Shown here: piece by piece, positions 45,243-53,245 of the stretch
Position numbering within the stretch: position 1 is the stretch's first letter
Layout: each line of letters starts with the position of its first letter
From: Pseudomonas parafulva NBRC 16636 = DSM 17004
Lineage (GTDB): Bacteria; Pseudomonadota; Gammaproteobacteria; Pseudomonadales; Pseudomonadaceae
Length of the DNA stretch: 64,000 nt
Assembly: GCF_000730645.1 (NCBI RefSeq)
Contig: NZ_BBIU01000004.1
Span: 1-64,000 of the forward strand
Reading direction: 5' to 3'
The notes under the pieces: model-generated
The model's database searches: none
What the model was told of the DNA's origin: nothing
What the model saw: only the letters and a program-made list of their open reading frames with translations
Program-made: the position numbers and the translations under genes

Positions 45243-45932
45243 ATGCACCCACTCAAGAACACGGTGGCCGGGTATTGGCGAACCCTGGCTGCCATTATGC
45301 TCGGTATCTGCTTCAGCGAACCTACCGACGCCGCTGCGTTCGATCATCAGGCGCCACAGCAAGGCCCGTGGTTCGTGCGCACCGGGCCACTCTGGGTCGC
45401 GTACCAATCGAGTGCCGACATAAACCTGATGGGGCAATCACTGGCCGGCGCTTCTGCCCGGGCACGCAACAATGTGACCTTCATGATCGACCTGGGCTAT
45501 GAAGTGACAGACACCTTCACGGTGCTGGTCATGGGCGGTATTCCCCCGCGTACTGTGGTACAAGGCGCGGGTTCGGTCGAGGGGCTGGGTAATTTCGGCG
45601 CAGTGCGCTACGGCCCGCTCTTTCTCACGGGCGTCTATTACCTGCCAGCCTGGCAGGGCGTCAGGCCGTATATCGGCGCGGGCCTGGCCCATGCATTCAT
45701 CTTCAAAAATTACGACGGTGCTGTCTCGGGCCTTGATGTGCAGGGCAACACCGGCCCTGTTGTGCAGATGGGGGTCGAATACCCTTGGAACGAGCGTTGG
45801 TCGATATTCGCCGACTACAAGCACCTTTGGCTTGAACTGGATGCCCATGGCACACTTGGGCCGGCGCCGGTAAAGGCAAAGATCACCCTGGACCCCGACT
45901 TACTGTCGATGGGCGTCAAGTTTCACTTCTGA
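45243..45932 (+). CDS. OmpW-family outer-membrane protein
   Basis: A 229-residue protein with a signal-like N-terminus, then PWFVRTGPLWVAYQSSADINLMGQ and the OmpW pattern of short beta strands (FTVLVMGGIPPRT, FLTGVYYLP, VRPYIGAGLAHAFIF). It ends with the aromatic GVKFHF required for barrel assembly. OmpW barrels pass small hydrophobic molecules. The ATG at 45243 is chosen; a GTG 30 bases upstream is in frame and an AGGAGG at 45226 leaves the start slightly uncertain. It may be co-transcribed with the flavoprotein. Confidence 0.78.
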   Translation: MHPLKNTVAGYWRTLAAIMLGICFSEPTDAAAFDHQAPQQGPWFVRTGPLWVAYQSSADINLMGQSLAGASARARNNVTFMIDLGYEVTDTFTVLVMGGIPPRTVVQGAGSVEGLGNFGAVRYGPLFLTGVYYLPAWQGVRPYIGAGLAHAFIFKNYDGAVSGLDVQGNTGPVVQMGVEYPWNERWSIFADYKHLWLELDAHGTLGPAPVKAKITLDPDLLSMGVKFHF

Positions 45933-45952
45933 CGGCACTCGATCACCTCTGC

Positions 45953-47935
45953 TCAGCGATGCAGCAATGCGCCCAGCGCATGCAGTGTGTCGCTTACGCG
46001 CCTTCTCAGTTGTGGGTCCCTGATGTTGCGCTGTGCTTGGGCTTGCAGGAGGGCAAGCTTGCGCTCCAGGCTGGGCTGGATGTCGGGTTGCTCGAAAATC
46101 TGCCTGCCGTGATCCAGCGCCGCGCACATCGCTGCTCGTATTTCGTCCAGAACATGCGCATCGCCCGGCGACTGGCTGCCGTGTTCAATTTCGATCTGCA
46201 GGGCGTGGTTGGCCATCAGCAGATAGCGTGCAGAGGCAATGATTTGTTGTAGGCGGTAGGTCATGTGCTCCTGATGGGTTTCACCCGCCTGCCAGCTTGG
46301 CTCTATTGCCACCCTGGCCAATGCGGCCTCGCATTGACCTATTTCCGCCCACAGTGCAGCCGTTTCCGTAGCGGGTGTCGGCATACGCAGATTTGCCGAG
46401 ATACGCTGCAAGAGCCGGCCGATGCTGCGTTGCAATGCCTCGCCCTCAGCCTCAGGCCACAGCACCGCATGGATGAACACCGAAATCACCACGCCCATTA
46501 CGATACCTATCATGCGGTCGCGCACGTCGGTGAGATTGGTACTGGGCCCGAAGGTTTCCAAAAGTGCCAAGGAGAACGTAAACATGATCTGCACGCCGGC
46601 GTAGCTGATGCGCTCAGAACCGGTTGCTACCCAGGCCGCCAGAGCCATCACCGGTAGTGTCATGAACATAAGCCCGACAATGCCGGTGAGGTGAGGTATT
46701 ACCCAAACCAGCATCACAAGGGCGAGCCCGCTACCGAATAATGCGCCGCCAACGCGCAGTGAGGCCTTCATCCAAGTCGCACCGAGGCTAGGTTGAGCGA
46801 CGATCAGGCAGGTCAGCATGATGGTGTGGATGCCAGGCCAGTCAGTGGCCATGTAGAACAGGTAGCAGAGCATAGCCGCCAGCAAGGTCTTGAGGGCGAA
46901 TTGGGCATATCGGGGGTTGGAGAAGGCATCTGCGGCCAGTACAGGTGGTTTCGGTGCGGGTGCCGCTGCGCCCGCGAAATTTGGCAATGACAGCGAAAGG
47001 AGTGTGGTGCGGATCTCTTCGTAGACACCTGGAAGCTGCCGAGTACCGAGGCGGTCCAATGTGGACAAAGCGTGGGTTGCAGCTTTGGGCTCCATCAGCT
47101 TCAGCGCAAGTACCGCGCGGCTTAGCTCTGCCGCTTCGGGAGGCCGGGTGCTGTCGGTGTTCAGGTGTGCGGTGAGCATCAACAGGCGACAGACAGCATT
47201 TACCCGTGCCAAGTGCAGCGCTTGTTCCTGGCGCACATTGTGGTCGCGCATGCAGGCAAAGCGCAGTAGCTGCTGCAGTGAAATGGCCGTACGCTGAATG
47301 TGCCGGGCGTCGATGTGGGGTACGGGCTGGGCACCTGTTAATAGCTGCGCGACGCTGTCGAGTTGTCTCGCCACCAGAGCTTGCAACTGGCGCCACGGCT
47401 CCAGGGGCAGAAATAGCGTATTGACGCACAGTGTCACGGCAATGGAGTAACACACAGCCACCCACACCCAGAGTACCGAGCGGACCACAAGCTCCGGCTG
47501 GTCGGTGGTGTCGGCAAAGGTCTGCACATATATCACGACGATGCCAACGATGAAGAAGACCACGCCGATAGCTGTTACCCGCATCAGGTAGGCACTGATG
47601 AAAAATAGCGTCGCTGCGCCCAGGATACGCAGTAGCGGATAGGCATAGGTGAATTTCAACAGCAGAATCGAAGCAGCGATTGCCAGTGTGGTACCGAGCA
47701 GAAACAACGTGCCGACCAGCCGAGTAATCACGACATTACTCTGGGTTACGTAGAACACCACGAGTAACGAAAGCGCCAGCAACGGAACCTGTAGCGACAT
47801 CGAAACCAGGATTACTACGGCGCAGCTGAGAACCGTACGCAGTACCAGGTTCAAGCGGCCTGGATATGCTTTCATCTCAGCGATGATGAACCTGAGCCCA
47901 AACTGCTCCTGCTCGACACTGTTGACGTCGGTCAT
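45953..47935 (-). CDS. FUSC-family (MdtO/AaeB-like) inner-membrane transport protein
   Basis: A 660-residue protein with two hydrophobic blocks of about five to six helices each (residues about 30-175 and 350-500), each followed by a soluble helical part, the FUSC layout. The E. coli homologues MdtO and AaeB export aromatic compounds with a membrane-fusion partner. It overlaps the HlyD-like gene by four bases (ATGA type). No outer-membrane channel gene accompanies it here. Confidence 0.85.
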   Translation of the reverse strand: MTDVNSVEQEQFGLRFIIAEMKAYPGRLNLVLRTVLSCAVVILVSMSLQVPLLALSLLVVFYVTQSNVVITRLVGTLFLLGTTLAIAASILLLKFTYAYPLLRILGAATLFFISAYLMRVTAIGVVFFIVGIVVIYVQTFADTTDQPELVVRSVLWVWVAVCYSIAVTLCVNTLFLPLEPWRQLQALVARQLDSVAQLLTGAQPVPHIDARHIQRTAISLQQLLRFACMRDHNVRQEQALHLARVNAVCRLLMLTAHLNTDSTRPPEAAELSRAVLALKLMEPKAATHALSTLDRLGTRQLPGVYEEIRTTLLSLSLPNFAGAAAPAPKPPVLAADAFSNPRYAQFALKTLLAAMLCYLFYMATDWPGIHTIMLTCLIVAQPSLGATWMKASLRVGGALFGSGLALVMLVWVIPHLTGIVGLMFMTLPVMALAAWVATGSERISYAGVQIMFTFSLALLETFGPSTNLTDVRDRMIGIVMGVVISVFIHAVLWPEAEGEALQRSIGRLLQRISANLRMPTPATETAALWAEIGQCEAALARVAIEPSWQAGETHQEHMTYRLQQIIASARYLLMANHALQIEIEHGSQSPGDAHVLDEIRAAMCAALDHGRQIFEQPDIQPSLERKLALLQAQAQRNIRDPQLRRRVSDTLHALGALLHR

Positions 47936-48984
47936 CGGCTTGCCGAGTCATGTCGCCCAGGCTCCAGAACCGCCACTGCCGAAGCGCCAACACGGAAAAG
48001 ATCTGCGTTGGGCTCAAGTACCTCAAGTTTCACTGGAAAGCGTTGAGAGACCCGAACCCAGTTGATGCTGCGTTGCACACGGGGAAGCCCTTCGACTACA
48101 GCGCCACCATCATCGGGTAGCACACCAAAGCTCAATGAGTCGACACGGGCATGAAAACGCTGACCGCTATCGGTCATCAGGTAGACGGTGGCCGGAGTGC
48201 CCGGGCGCATACCCTGGAGGTCGGTTTCTCTGAAGTTGGCGATCACATACCAGTGACGTGTATCGATCAGGGTGAAGATTGGTTTTGCGGCCGAAGCATA
48301 CTGCCCGACGGTAGTACGCAGCGAGGCAACCCGCCCGTCGAAAGGTGCCCTGACTTCGGTGAATTCCAGATCCAGTTCGGCAATCGAGATCTGTGCCAGC
48401 AGCTCTGCCCGTTGTGCAACCAGTGCATCCACGCCGCTGACGGCTGCAGTCGCGCGCTTTGCCTGGAAGCGCGAGGTATTGAGCTCCGCCGCTGTGGACC
48501 GCTGGCTAGCCCTGGCCTGGTCAACGACTTCCGCAGATATATAGCCCTTGGGCAATAGTTTCTCGTAGCGCTGAAGCGTGTCGGTTGCCTGCTTGGCCTG
48601 AGCCCGTGCACGTTCGACGGAAGCGACTGCAGAGGCTGCTTCGAAGGTTTGGGCATTGACCGTTCGTTGGGTCAGGGCAATCTGTTGCTCAAGCGTGGCC
48701 AGACGTGCCCTGGCTTGGTCGAGATTGTCCTGGTAGGGCCTTGGGTCGATGCGCAGCAGCAAATCACCTTTTTTGACGCTCTGGTTGTCGCGCACCGGTA
48801 ACTCGATGATTCGCCCGCTGACTTCAGGCACCACGTTGATGGTATCCGCGTAGACGTAGGCATCATCGGTGCTTGGGCTGTTCTCCAGCGTCCAGATTAC
48901 GTATAGCAGCAGCGCGAGGCACATCAGTCCGATAACGAGGGCGGGTATACGGCTGCTTTTTTCTGGGGCAGGTGAACGGTTCAT
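47932..48984 (-). CDS. HlyD-family membrane-fusion protein (MdtN-like)
   Basis: A 350-residue periplasmic adaptor. One N-terminal transmembrane helix (IPALVIGLMCLALLLYVIWTL) is followed by STDDAYVYADTINVVPEVSGRI (barrel-sandwich strand), a long coiled coil (about 85-190) and the second lipoyl half EVRAPFDGRVASLRTTVGQY. It would bridge the FUSC protein to an outer-membrane factor. Upstream is a YtcA-like gene, the same order as E. coli ytcA-mdtN-mdtO. Confidence 0.9.
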   Translation of the reverse strand: MNRSPAPEKSSRIPALVIGLMCLALLLYVIWTLENSPSTDDAYVYADTINVVPEVSGRIIELPVRDNQSVKKGDLLLRIDPRPYQDNLDQARARLATLEQQIALTQRTVNAQTFEAASAVASVERARAQAKQATDTLQRYEKLLPKGYISAEVVDQARASQRSTAAELNTSRFQAKRATAAVSGVDALVAQRAELLAQISIAELDLEFTEVRAPFDGRVASLRTTVGQYASAAKPIFTLIDTRHWYVIANFRETDLQGMRPGTPATVYLMTDSGQRFHARVDSLSFGVLPDDGGAVVEGLPRVQRSINWVRVSQRFPVKLEVLEPNADLFRVGASAVAVLEPGRHDSASR

Positions 48985-48994
48985 ATGGGCATGC

Positions 48995-49267
48995 TCAGTG
49001 GTGGAAGACGGCCAGCCAGACCAGCATCGCGCTCAGTGCGGTGAACGCCGGATACGTAAATGCCAAAGGCTGTAGCCGACCGAACCCGCATGTTTTGGCC
49101 AAAATCAGATGCAGCAGAACGGTGCTGAGGACACCACCGATGATTGCGAACAGCCAGTCGGGAAAGATGGCACCAAGCACGGGAAGTGCGGGAGACTGAG
49201 CGCACCCGTCGAGCGCTAACAGCATGATCGGCACACCGAACATGTAGTAATACCTGAGACCAGCCAT
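48995..49267 (-). CDS. YtcA-like small membrane protein
   Basis: A 90-residue protein with an N-terminal hydrophobic segment ending LLALDGCAQS, a possible lipoprotein box (Asp at -2 is unusual), and two further hydrophobic helices (FPDWLFAIIGGVLSTVLLHLIL and FTALSAMLVWLAVF). This pattern and its position ahead of the MdtN-like gene match the YtcA family. Its function is unknown. It is first in the efflux operon, 10 bp before the adaptor gene. Confidence 0.78.
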   Translation of the reverse strand: MAGLRYYYMFGVPIMLLALDGCAQSPALPVLGAIFPDWLFAIIGGVLSTVLLHLILAKTCGFGRLQPLAFTYPAFTALSAMLVWLAVFHH

Positions 49268-49431
49268 TAACAACTCCGCACCACCGTCACTAACGTAAGG
49301 TGCGAGTCTAATCCTTCACAGTAAAACTTAAATTGGAGCAAGGCACAGTGGCCGTTGTGGCGTGCCACATGAAGTTCAACGGCCCTTAGTGAGACATCAA
49401 TAAAAAACACTCAGTATGTAAAGAACTTCCG

Positions 49432-50100
49432 TCAATCATGTTCCAACTGCACATACTCCAGCATCTTCTGGCTCCCATCCAGAATATCCGTACAGATCGC
49501 CTCCCGGGCGGCAGCCCCGTCCTTGTTCTTGAGCGCCGCCAGCACGTCCCAGTGATGGTCGATGGCCATGCGTTCATTGAAGCTGCCATACGCCCGCGCA
49601 ATCAACGGCCCTGTGCGCATCCACAGGCCATCCAGCAGGCTGGACAGCATCGGCATGTCGGCTATTTCGGTGAGCGCATAGTGGAATTCATGGTTGTGGG
49701 TAAGTGCGGCCGCCAGGTGGTTGGCCTGGATCGCAGCCAGGTTGTCCTCGATACAGCTTTCGAGCCGTTCGAGCTGTGGCGTTGTCACGTGCGCGGCTGC
49801 TGTTTCGGCTGCCAGGCCTTCGAGGGAAAGGCGGATACGGCGGATTTCCAGAAACTGCTTGGAGGTCAGCATCGGGACGCGGATGTCCCTGGGCGTTTTG
49901 AGAACCAGCGCCTGCTCCTTGGCCAGTTGCAGAATCGCATCCCGTACCGGCGTAACGCTGGTGCCCAGTTGCTCGGCCAGGTCGCGAATACGCAGCCTGT
50001 CGTTGGGCTGGAAGCGACCGGTAATCAACGCCTCGCGTAACAGGCCATAGATGCCGCTGCCCAAGTAGGAGTGTTTCAGGTTCTCGATGGGGTAGTTCAT
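49432..50100 (-). CDS. GntR-family regulator, FCD (FadR) type
   Basis: A 222-residue regulator. The winged helix-turn-helix (LREALITGRFQPNDRLRIRDLAEQLGTSVTPVRDAILQL) is near the N-terminus. The all-helical FCD ligand domain has the metal-binding pattern with HNHEFHYALTEIAD and IDHHWDVLAAL. It lies 67 bp behind the SDR gene on the same strand. A perfect palindrome typical of this family sits in the divergent promoter region at 50945-50964, so it probably represses both arms until an inducer binds. Confidence 0.9.
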   Translation of the reverse strand: MNYPIENLKHSYLGSGIYGLLREALITGRFQPNDRLRIRDLAEQLGTSVTPVRDAILQLAKEQALVLKTPRDIRVPMLTSKQFLEIRRIRLSLEGLAAETAAAHVTTPQLERLESCIEDNLAAIQANHLAAALTHNHEFHYALTEIADMPMLSSLLDGLWMRTGPLIARAYGSFNERMAIDHHWDVLAALKNKDGAAAREAICTDILDGSQKMLEYVQLEHD

Positions 50101-50167
50101 TGCTTACTCGTGTACGGCACAGGACCGGCGGCGGAGGGGAACCTTCCACGGCAGATTATCGAATAAC

Positions 50168-50902
50168 TCAAACATGTTGCCCACCATTCACGTGTATTTC
50201 TGCACCGTTCACGTAAGACGCCCCGTGGGTACACAGGAAATGCACCAGCGCTGCGACTTCCTCCGGTTTACCCATGCGCTTCATCGGGATCGAACGCTCA
50301 ACGATCAGCTCGGTGCCTGCAGACAGGATCGACGTGTCGATTTCACCGGGTGCAATGGCGTTGACCCTTACGCCGTGCTGGCCGAAATCATGGGCCATTT
50401 CCCGAGTGAGTGCAGACAGCGCCGCCTTGGAACAGGCATAGGCCACGCCTGCAAAGGGGTGTACCCGGGAGCCTGCGATGGAGGTGACATTGATGACCGA
50501 GCCCTTTGCAGCCTTCAGTTCTTCGAACAGCCCGCGGGCGAGCAGGGCGGTGGAGAACAGGTTGACGTTGAACACGTTCAGCCAGGTGGCGTAGTCGGAC
50601 TCCAGCACACCCAGCCGCTCGCCGTGCTCGCCCTTGGGTGAAATGCCGGCGTTGTTCACCAACGCGTCCAGGCGGCCACCCAGTTTTTCGCGGATCTCCG
50701 GCAGCCTCGCCTGGACGTCCTCGATGTTGCCCAGGTCGAGATGAATGTGGTTGGCGAAGCCTTCAGCCCATGGGCAGCCTTCGCCAAGGTCCTGGCGAGA
50801 GGCGGTGAAGACTCGCCAGCCAGCCGCGTTGAAGTGCTTAACCGTCGCGTGGCCGATGCCGCGGCTGGCGCCGGTGAGCAACAAGGTGCGTGGTTCGGTC
50901 AT
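50168..50902 (-). CDS. short-chain dehydrogenase/reductase
   Basis: A 244-residue classical SDR. The cofactor motif TGASRGIG is near residue 10, with NNAG in the middle. The catalytic Ser is in INVTSIAGS and the YxxxK motif appears as YACSK. APGEIDTSI and HVNGGQHV are the typical C-terminal elements. It reduces or oxidises a small alcohol or carbonyl. It is divergent from the binding-protein/kinase/PLP-enzyme operon and shares its putative operator, suggesting a step in the same pathway. Confidence 0.9.
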   Translation of the reverse strand: MTEPRTLLLTGASRGIGHATVKHFNAAGWRVFTASRQDLGEGCPWAEGFANHIHLDLGNIEDVQARLPEIREKLGGRLDALVNNAGISPKGEHGERLGVLESDYATWLNVFNVNLFSTALLARGLFEELKAAKGSVINVTSIAGSRVHPFAGVAYACSKAALSALTREMAHDFGQHGVRVNAIAPGEIDTSILSAGTELIVERSIPMKRMGKPEEVAALVHFLCTHGASYVNGAEIHVNGGQHV

Positions 50903-50944
50903 GGTGGCGTCCTTTCGGTGATGAGTGGGAAGAGCATAGCGTAA

Positions 50945-50964
50945 AAATATGATGCATCATATTT
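50945..50964. promoter_or_regulatory. 20-bp perfect palindrome, probable GntR operator
   Basis: AAATATGATG and CATCATATTT are exact reverse complements with no spacer. The core ATGATGCATCAT resembles FadR/FCD-type operators. It lies in the 186-bp region between the divergent SDR and binding-protein genes, 42 bp from the SDR start, where a repressor could act on both promoters. Confidence 0.75.
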
Positions 50965-51088
50965 GGATTGTGGTTAAATGACTCGCCGCCTCCTGAGAGG
51001 CGCACTGCCTGATCTGTTTGCTGCCACTACAAAAAAACTGCCATCCCTTGAAGCTGCCCACGACCTCGTAGCGCACCTGGAGAGACGC

Positions 51089-52120
51089 ATGAACAAGAAA
51101 ATCGCAGCGGTACTGATACTTGGAACACTCGCAGGCCCCCTCAGCGCCGCTGAGAGGCTGACCGTAGTGTCGTTTGGCGGGAACAACCGCCAGGCCCAGG
51201 AAAAGGCCTTCTACCAACCCTTCACTGCACAGTACGCCACCCCCATTACGGCAGATGACTACAACGGCGAAATGGCCAAGATCAAAGTCATGGCCGATAC
51301 CGGCAAAACCAGCTGGGATGTGGTGGAAGTGGAGTCGCCCGAGCTGATTCGCGGGTGCAGTGAAGGCCTGTTCGAGCCTTTGGATTGGGGGCGGATAGGC
51401 AAGAAAGAAGACTTCATCCCCGCTGCGGTAAGCGATTGTGGGGTCGGTATTTTCATCTGGTCGACTGTCCTCACATTCGACCCCAAAAAAGTCGCCTCGG
51501 CGCCCCAGGGCTGGGCCGACTTCTGGGATGTGAAGAAGTACCCGGGCAAGCGGGGCCTGCGCCGGGGTGCCAAGTTCACCCTGGAATTCGCCCTGATTGC
51601 CGATGGGGTCCCCCTGAAGGATCTGTACCAGGTGCTGGGAACGGAAGCCGGTGTGCAGCGCGCGTTCAAGAAGCTGGACCAGATAAAGCCCAATATCCAG
51701 TGGTGGGATTCCGGCGCACAGCCTCTGCAATGGTTGGTATCCGGTGATGTGGTAATGACCTCGGCCTACAACGGCCGGGTGACGTCGGCCCAGGACGAGG
51801 GCCAGTCATTTGCCATGCAGTGGAACGGCAGCCTGTACGACCTGGACCACTGGGCAATTGTGAAAGGCAGCCCGAAAAAAGCCCTGGCAGAAACGTTCAT
51901 TGCCTTTGCAAGCGAACCTGTGCAACAGAAGCATTTCGTCGAAGCCATTCCCTACGGGCCAAGCAACAGGCATGCGGTAGAACTGGTAGACAGAAAAGTC
52001 GGCGACAAATTGCCAACCGCGCCAGACAACCTCAAGAACGCCCGGGCTACGGATGCCGAGTTCTGGATCGACCATGGCGAAGACCTGGAAGAGCGCTTCA
52101 ACGCCTGGGTCAACAAGTAA
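51089..52120 (+). CDS. ABC transporter substrate-binding protein (PotD-like)
   Basis: A 343-residue periplasmic binding protein with a clear signal peptide (MNKKIAAVLILGTLAGPLSAAE). The mature part resembles polyamine-type binders of the SBP family 1/8 group: TVVSFGGNNRQAQEKAFYQPF, WDVVEVESPELIRGC and IWWDSGAQ-like NIQWWDSGAQPLQWL, with aromatic residues that suit a cationic amine ligand. The ATG at 51089 is used because the signal peptide begins there. No permease or ATPase gene is adjacent, so it is an orphan binder that must pair with a transporter elsewhere. Confidence 0.85.
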   Translation: MNKKIAAVLILGTLAGPLSAAERLTVVSFGGNNRQAQEKAFYQPFTAQYATPITADDYNGEMAKIKVMADTGKTSWDVVEVESPELIRGCSEGLFEPLDWGRIGKKEDFIPAAVSDCGVGIFIWSTVLTFDPKKVASAPQGWADFWDVKKYPGKRGLRRGAKFTLEFALIADGVPLKDLYQVLGTEAGVQRAFKKLDQIKPNIQWWDSGAQPLQWLVSGDVVMTSAYNGRVTSAQDEGQSFAMQWNGSLYDLDHWAIVKGSPKKALAETFIAFASEPVQQKHFVEAIPYGPSNRHAVELVDRKVGDKLPTAPDNLKNARATDAEFWIDHGEDLEERFNAWVNK

Positions 52121-52177
52121 TGCATGATGGCGCCTGCGGGGCGGGCGCCGGTTTCGCGCCAGATAAGGGGTAGGGTT

Positions 52178-53245
52178 ATGCCGCTCGAAAATTTCGCAAT
52201 CGATGACAGCTTGCTGGAAGTCGCCCCGGCGCACGTCAGTGATGCCCAGGCGGGCGAGGTACTGCATCGGCACTTCGGCTTAAGCGGCACGCTCGAAAAA
52301 CTTGGCGGTGAAAGAGACCTGAATTTTCGGGTGCTATTGCCTGACGGGGCATCCCGCTTGCTGAAGCTTTCCCATCCGCTGGAAAACCCTGACGTTGTCG
52401 ATTTTCATAATCAGGCAATGCGCTGCATCGCCTTGCGTGACCCAGCCTTGCCTGTGCAGCGCGTACACACCTCACTGGCCGGCGACCACTTCGTGCGCGT
52501 CGAAGTCAACGGTCAACGTATGCTGGCCCGGCTTCTGTCATTCGTCGACGGTATGCAACTGTACCGGGTAGGCCGCACTACCCAAGCGTTTCGTCGGTCA
52601 CTGGGGGCGTCTCTCGCCCGCCTGGATGTTGCGCTGGAAGGTTTCGATCACCCGGCTGCCCGCCACACGTTGCTCTGGGACATGCAACATGCGGCGCACC
52701 TTCGGCCCCTGCTTGCCCATCTCGAACCGGGGCAGGGTCGCGCGCTGGTGGAGCAGAGCCTGGATCAGTTCGAAGCACGGGTGGTGCCGACGATGGCTGG
52801 GCTGCGTAGGCAAGTTATCCACAACGACATGAACCCCCACAACATCATCGTGGATGCTGACAACCCGGATGTATTGCGCAACATCCTCGACTTCGGAGAC
52901 ATGGTTCACGCACCGCTGATCAATGAAGTGGCTGTGGCGGCTTCGTACCATCTTGGCCACGATGGCGACACCCTGGCGCCGGCGCTGGATGTCATCGCCG
53001 CGTATCACCAGCACAACCCGCTTGCCCGCGAAGAGCTGCAACTGCTGCCTGAGCTGCTGCGCACCCGGCTGGCCTCGGCCCTGTGCATAAATTCATGGCG
53101 TGCGCAGCTGCACCCGGAAAACCGCGCCTACATCCACCGTAACTCCCAGCGTGCATGGGCGAGCCTTGCATCGATCGCGGCCCTGCCGCGGGCGGAGATC
53201 GAAAAGCGAATACTGGCGGCCTGTAGCCGGGAGGGCAGGGCATGA
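52178..53245 (+). CDS. APH-family small-molecule kinase (hydroxylysine/ethanolamine-type)
   Basis: A 355-residue phosphotransferase of the aminoglycoside-phosphotransferase fold. The catalytic loop is VIHNDMNPHNIIVD (Asp and Asn) and the metal-binding motif is ILDFGDM. The N-terminal GGERDLNFRVLLPDG is the nucleotide-binding loop. The ATG at 52178 is chosen as start. It overlaps the next gene by four bases (ATGA). Pairing of such a kinase with a class III phospho-lyase-like PLP enzyme is characteristic of hydroxylysine kinase/phosphohydroxylysine lyase and of ethanolamine routes. The substrate is inferred, not shown. Confidence 0.8.
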   Translation: MPLENFAIDDSLLEVAPAHVSDAQAGEVLHRHFGLSGTLEKLGGERDLNFRVLLPDGASRLLKLSHPLENPDVVDFHNQAMRCIALRDPALPVQRVHTSLAGDHFVRVEVNGQRMLARLLSFVDGMQLYRVGRTTQAFRRSLGASLARLDVALEGFDHPAARHTLLWDMQHAAHLRPLLAHLEPGQGRALVEQSLDQFEARVVPTMAGLRRQVIHNDMNPHNIIVDADNPDVLRNILDFGDMVHAPLINEVAVAASYHLGHDGDTLAPALDVIAAYHQHNPLAREELQLLPELLRTRLASALCINSWRAQLHPENRAYIHRNSQRAWASLASIAALPRAEIEKRILAACSREGRA

